A stretch of DNA of 14,727 nucleotides, from contig NZER01000065.1 of NCBI GenBank assembly GCA_002690445.1, positions 2,317 through 17,043 on the forward strand, in the 5' to 3' direction. Positions 13,035 through 14,727 of the stretch are shown one piece after another. A model generated the notes under the pieces. The model worked only from the letters and a program-made list of their open reading frames with translations. It was not told the origin of the DNA and searched no databases. The number at the start of each line of letters is the position of its first letter. Position 1 is the first letter of the stretch. The translations under genes and the position numbers were made by a program. The DNA comes from Candidatus Pacearchaeota archaeon (lineage in GTDB: Archaea > Nanoarchaeota > Nanoarchaeia > Pacearchaeales > GW2011-AR1).

Positions 13035-13789
13035 TTGGTGAGGTGCTTGAGGATTTGACGGCTTGTGCGTTGGACTTGCTCAAACTTCTCCTCGGCAAGA
13101 GGTGTGAGGTATTGAGTGACTGCATTGTACAGGTTGTATGTGTTGCGACTACTGTCGAGGTCGTATGTGGGCTTTTCCCATATCTTCTTGATCTCCTCGG
13201 CGTGAATCTTGGCGATCACTTTGTCCTTGATCATTGAGTCAACCATCTCAACACCTTCACGCTGTGTTATGGGGGTGTTGGCCATTGCCTTGAAGAATTC
13301 TACTGAGGCAGTCCATTGCATTTTGCTGTGTTGGATTGTCTCGGAGAGAAAGCCGAGGTCAATCTCACCATTACTCCTGTGTGGTCGAGTGACATGACTG
13401 TCCTTGGCCATCACAACCATCCCGTTTGTACAGATAATTCGGAGAAGACCGGCTGATAAGTCCACCCCACAAGAGCCATCGTAAGAGTTCTTGAGGAGTA
13501 GACGAAAGCCAACGTCATCGCCTTTCTGTATCTGTTGACGCTGATCGCTGAAATCGTAGACGGCGTAGAGACGGCGGCCATCCTTGATTGAGTACAGCTT
13601 GCGCTTGTAATCTCCGAAGTCGAGACAGGATTGAACGGCATCAAGGGCATCTTGGTGATGTACAATCTTGTACTTGTCCGAAGTAATGGCGAGACATTCG
13701 CCTGTGTCTGCACGAAAATTGCCGGAGTATCCTTCAATGAGTTTGCCGGTTTTATCGTACACCTTTTGTTGTTTTACTCTATAGTTCAT
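13028..13789 (-). CDS. DUF932-family phage/plasmid protein
   Basis: The product is 253 residues. SDKYKIVHHQDALDAVQSCL near residues 37-56, and further on NSYDGSCGVDLSAGLLRIIC with TNGMVV (about 101-126), are the characteristic segments of the DUF932 family. This family occurs widely in phages and plasmids, often near replication or anti-restriction genes, and has no settled function. The protein is soluble, alpha/beta, with a helical C-terminus ending in a Lys/Arg-rich stretch (RTSRQILKHLTKC). Its start overlaps the end of the upstream 73-residue gene by 11 bases, and its stop overlaps the 61-residue gene by 7, placing it in the operon that ends with the sigma-54 activator. Confidence 0.8.
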   Translation of the reverse strand: MNYRVKQQKVYDKTGKLIEGYSGNFRADTGECLAITSDKYKIVHHQDALDAVQSCLDFGDYKRKLYSIKDGRRLYAVYDFSDQRQQIQKGDDVGFRLLLKNSYDGSCGVDLSAGLLRIICTNGMVVMAKDSHVTRPHRSNGEIDLGFLSETIQHSKMQWTASVEFFKAMANTPITQREGVEMVDSMIKDKVIAKIHAEEIKKIWEKPTYDLDSSRNTYNLYNAVTQYLTPLAEEKFEQVQRTSRQILKHLTKC

Positions 13790-14000
13790 TTATTTTTATT
13801 AGTGCTTGTTCTATTAATGTTTCGTCTTCTGTGTCTAGTTCATCACCCAACTGTATAAAGAAAAGTCTTCGCCCGGTATCGCATTGTGTGCAAGTACCGA
13901 TTGTTAAAAGTTTCAATTTACGGTGAATGATAAGTGGTCTGACAAACTCAGAGAGTAGTTTATCCTGCTGAGTTTCCCAAAAGTAGCTGTGCATTACCAT
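13779..14000 (-). CDS. Small CxxC protein, 73 aa
   Basis: I do not recognise this protein. It has one CTQC pair (residues 37-40) in LTIGTCTQCDTGRRLFFIQL, which could bind a metal or be a redox pair but is too little for a standard zinc finger. The second half is acidic and ends in a helix (ETLIEQALIKINEL). Two ATG codons are possible, at 14000 and 13994, and neither has a convincing Shine-Dalgarno. I give the longer form. It is the first gene after the 94-base gap and overlaps the DUF932 gene by 11 bases, so it probably opens this part of the operon. Confidence 0.6.
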   Translation of the reverse strand: MVMHSYFWETQQDKLLSEFVRPLIIHRKLKLLTIGTCTQCDTGRRLFFIQLGDELDTEDETLIEQALIKINEL

Positions 14001-14013
14001 AAGTACAGATAAT

Positions 14014-14051
14014 GTGGTGATTGGTTACAACCGGCGCACGTGGCGATTGGT
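14014..14051. repeat. Imperfect direct repeats in an intergenic gap
   Basis: GTGGTGATTGGT (14014-14025) and GTGGCGATTGGT (14040-14051) differ at one base and start 26 bases apart. A shorter TGGTGAT copy follows near 14075. They lie in the 94-base gap (14001-14094) before the 73-residue gene. On the minus strand, TTGTAA and TGTACT at 17-base spacing make only a weak sigma-70-like pair there. Repeats of this spacing could be a binding site. Confidence 0.35.
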
Positions 14052-14094
14052 AATGATGCATGAGGGATTACTACTGGTGATCATAACGTTGCTG

Positions 14095-14475
14095 TTACCA
14101 CCATGAATTGTAGAAGATTTGCCAGCCATCCCGTATGAGTTGCTTTGCCGACTGGCAGAATTGCTTGTCCCGCTCATAGACGAACTCAAAATAGTGGTTC
14201 ATGTCTGAGTAGGAATCTTGGCCAAAGAAGAATCCCTCAGTCTCAGGCAGATTGCCACACTTTACTGAGTGTTCAAGGGTGATGATGTCTTCTAGTGTCA
14301 GGTCGATTGGCACAAAGTTGAATTCTTCTGTGCCGCCCTGCTGTTTGTAGACTGACTCTGCCCAGCCTTGTAGCCTGTTGTGCTTACGCCAACAGGCTAT
14401 CTCTCGGACAACCTGAGTAGGATGTCCGAGAATGTTTACTGTCTTGTGGGCTATGGCCCATTGATCTAGTCCCAT
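14095..14475 (-). CDS. Conserved phage protein of the GLDQ type (often mislabelled phosphoglycerate kinase)
   Basis: The product is 126 residues. The pattern MGLDQWAI at the start, then REIACWRKHNRLQGWAE, FNFVPIDLTLEDI, NLPETEGFFFGQDSY and a terminal YNSWW, matches a widespread family of small phage proteins. Databases often carry these under the name phosphoglycerate kinase, although they lack the kinase fold and size. The true function is unknown. The many conserved aromatic and acidic residues suggest an enzyme-like or ligand-binding fold. The frame is open for 20 more codons upstream, but ATG 14475 has GAAGG six bases before it and matches the family's usual start. It overlaps the upstream gene by 10 bases. 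Confidence 0.8.
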   Translation of the reverse strand: MGLDQWAIAHKTVNILGHPTQVVREIACWRKHNRLQGWAESVYKQQGGTEEFNFVPIDLTLEDIITLEHSVKCGNLPETEGFFFGQDSYSDMNHYFEFVYERDKQFCQSAKQLIRDGWQIFYNSWW

Positions 14476-14660
14476 ATTAAGCCTTCGATTGATGTGTCTT
14501 GTGGTGGTAAAACTGTTATTGGGGGAACCCAACAATGTACTTTGTACTCTGTCTGGTACTTGTGAAATTGTGGCCCATCACGGTCAAGCGCACACAACTC
14601 TCTGCGTTGTCGATCTGAGAATTCATCCTGTGCTATGAAGTAGATAGAGTAGTCTGTCAT
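14466..14660 (-). CDS. Hypothetical protein, 64 aa
   Basis: I do not recognise this protein. It begins MTDYSIYFIAQDEFSDRQRR, has a single cysteine in ELCALDRDG and another in VHCWVPP, and ends in a proline-rich segment (PPITVLPPQDTS). The start codon overlaps the stop of the upstream cut-off gene as ATGA. AAAAGG lies eight bases before it, so the start is well supported. Its stop lies 10 bases inside the GLDQ-type gene. It appears to be a normal small member of this phage operon. Confidence 0.7.
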   Translation of the reverse strand: MTDYSIYFIAQDEFSDRQRRELCALDRDGPQFHKYQTEYKVHCWVPPITVLPPQDTSIEGLIWD

Positions 14661-14727
14661 TTTTGAAACCTTTTCATGAATTTTTTTAGTGATAGGCCGG
14701 ATGCCTTGTATTCTCGGAGCGTCTTGA
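14657..14727 (-). CDS. C-terminal end of an unknown protein, 5'-partial
   Basis: On the minus strand the window opens inside a frame whose last 22 codons end in KASGLSLKKFMKRFQK and a TGA at 14657-14659. The stop overlaps the following start codon as ATGA, the same junction found elsewhere in this block, and the sequence is basic and helical as a real C-terminus would be. The rest of the gene lies outside the window, so its function cannot be told. Confidence 0.6.
   Translation of the reverse strand, partial: KTLREYKASGLSLKKFMKRFQK

Noticed and set aside
12712..13041. 109-residue plus-strand frame opposite the sigma-54 activator and its neighbour
   Set aside because: It crosses two overlapping minus-strand genes and is Ser/Phe-rich, as antisense frames are.
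13411..13737. 108-residue minus-strand frame overlapping DUF932 in another frame
   Set aside because: The DUF932 frame carries family motifs. This one is a Thr/Ser-rich frame-shifted shadow.
14021..14083. 19-codon frame on the minus strand in the intergenic gap
   Set aside because: No ribosome site, no overlap junction with neighbours and no hydrophobic or charged pattern suggesting a peptide.
14095..14475. Phosphoglycerate kinase
   Set aside because: At 126 residues it is far too short and lacks kinase motifs. The name is a common annotation error for this phage family.

Overview
This window reads as part of the genome of a tailed double-stranded DNA phage, probably one infecting a sigma-54-containing bacterium such as a proteobacterium. 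The host class is inferred only from the transcription signals described below. One very long gene on the plus strand (1-3954, open at its left edge) resembles a large internal or injected virion protein. It converges on a long minus-strand block (4054-14727) of small, densely packed and often overlapping replication, recombination and regulatory genes. No tRNA, rRNA, CRISPR array, insertion sequence or integrase was found.

Reading the minus strand in its own direction, the first block (14727 to 12146) holds the end of a cut-off gene, two small genes (one from the GLDQ-type phage family often mislabelled phosphoglycerate kinase), a 94-base gap with imperfect direct repeats, a small CxxC protein, a DUF932 protein, an acidic 61-residue protein, and a 237-residue AAA+ protein. 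The AAA+ protein carries every hallmark of a sigma-54 activator (bacterial enhancer-binding protein), including an intact GAFTGA loop, but has neither a receiver domain nor a helix-turn-helix.

Twenty bases after that activator gene, on the same strand, is a strong match to a sigma-54 -24/-12 promoter, TTGGCAC-N6-TGCT (12125-12109). Its predicted transcript begins with a small hairpin and covers a second block (12074 to 8273): two unknown proteins, a 31-residue membrane microprotein, a 58-residue protein, a Cas4/RecB-like nuclease with candidate Fe-S cysteines, a 70-residue protein, a Sak4-like ATPase, a protein ending in an RNA polymerase alpha C-terminal-domain (alphaCTD) fold, and a probable single-stranded-DNA-binding protein. 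A nested intrinsic-terminator-like structure (8192-8265) closes it.

The third block (8191 to 4054) holds a small coiled-coil protein, a 94-residue protein containing a perfect 28-bp palindrome, a family A DNA polymerase with a degenerate uracil-DNA-glycosylase-like N-terminal domain, a 63-residue protein and a DUF3987-like P-loop ATPase.

The main proposal is a phage transcription switch: the last gene of one operon encodes a DNA-binding-domain-less sigma-54 activator, and the next operon (recombination and ssDNA handling) starts at a sigma-54 promoter and itself encodes an alphaCTD-like protein that may act on host RNA polymerase. The motifs are read directly from the sequence. The switch and its targets are inference.
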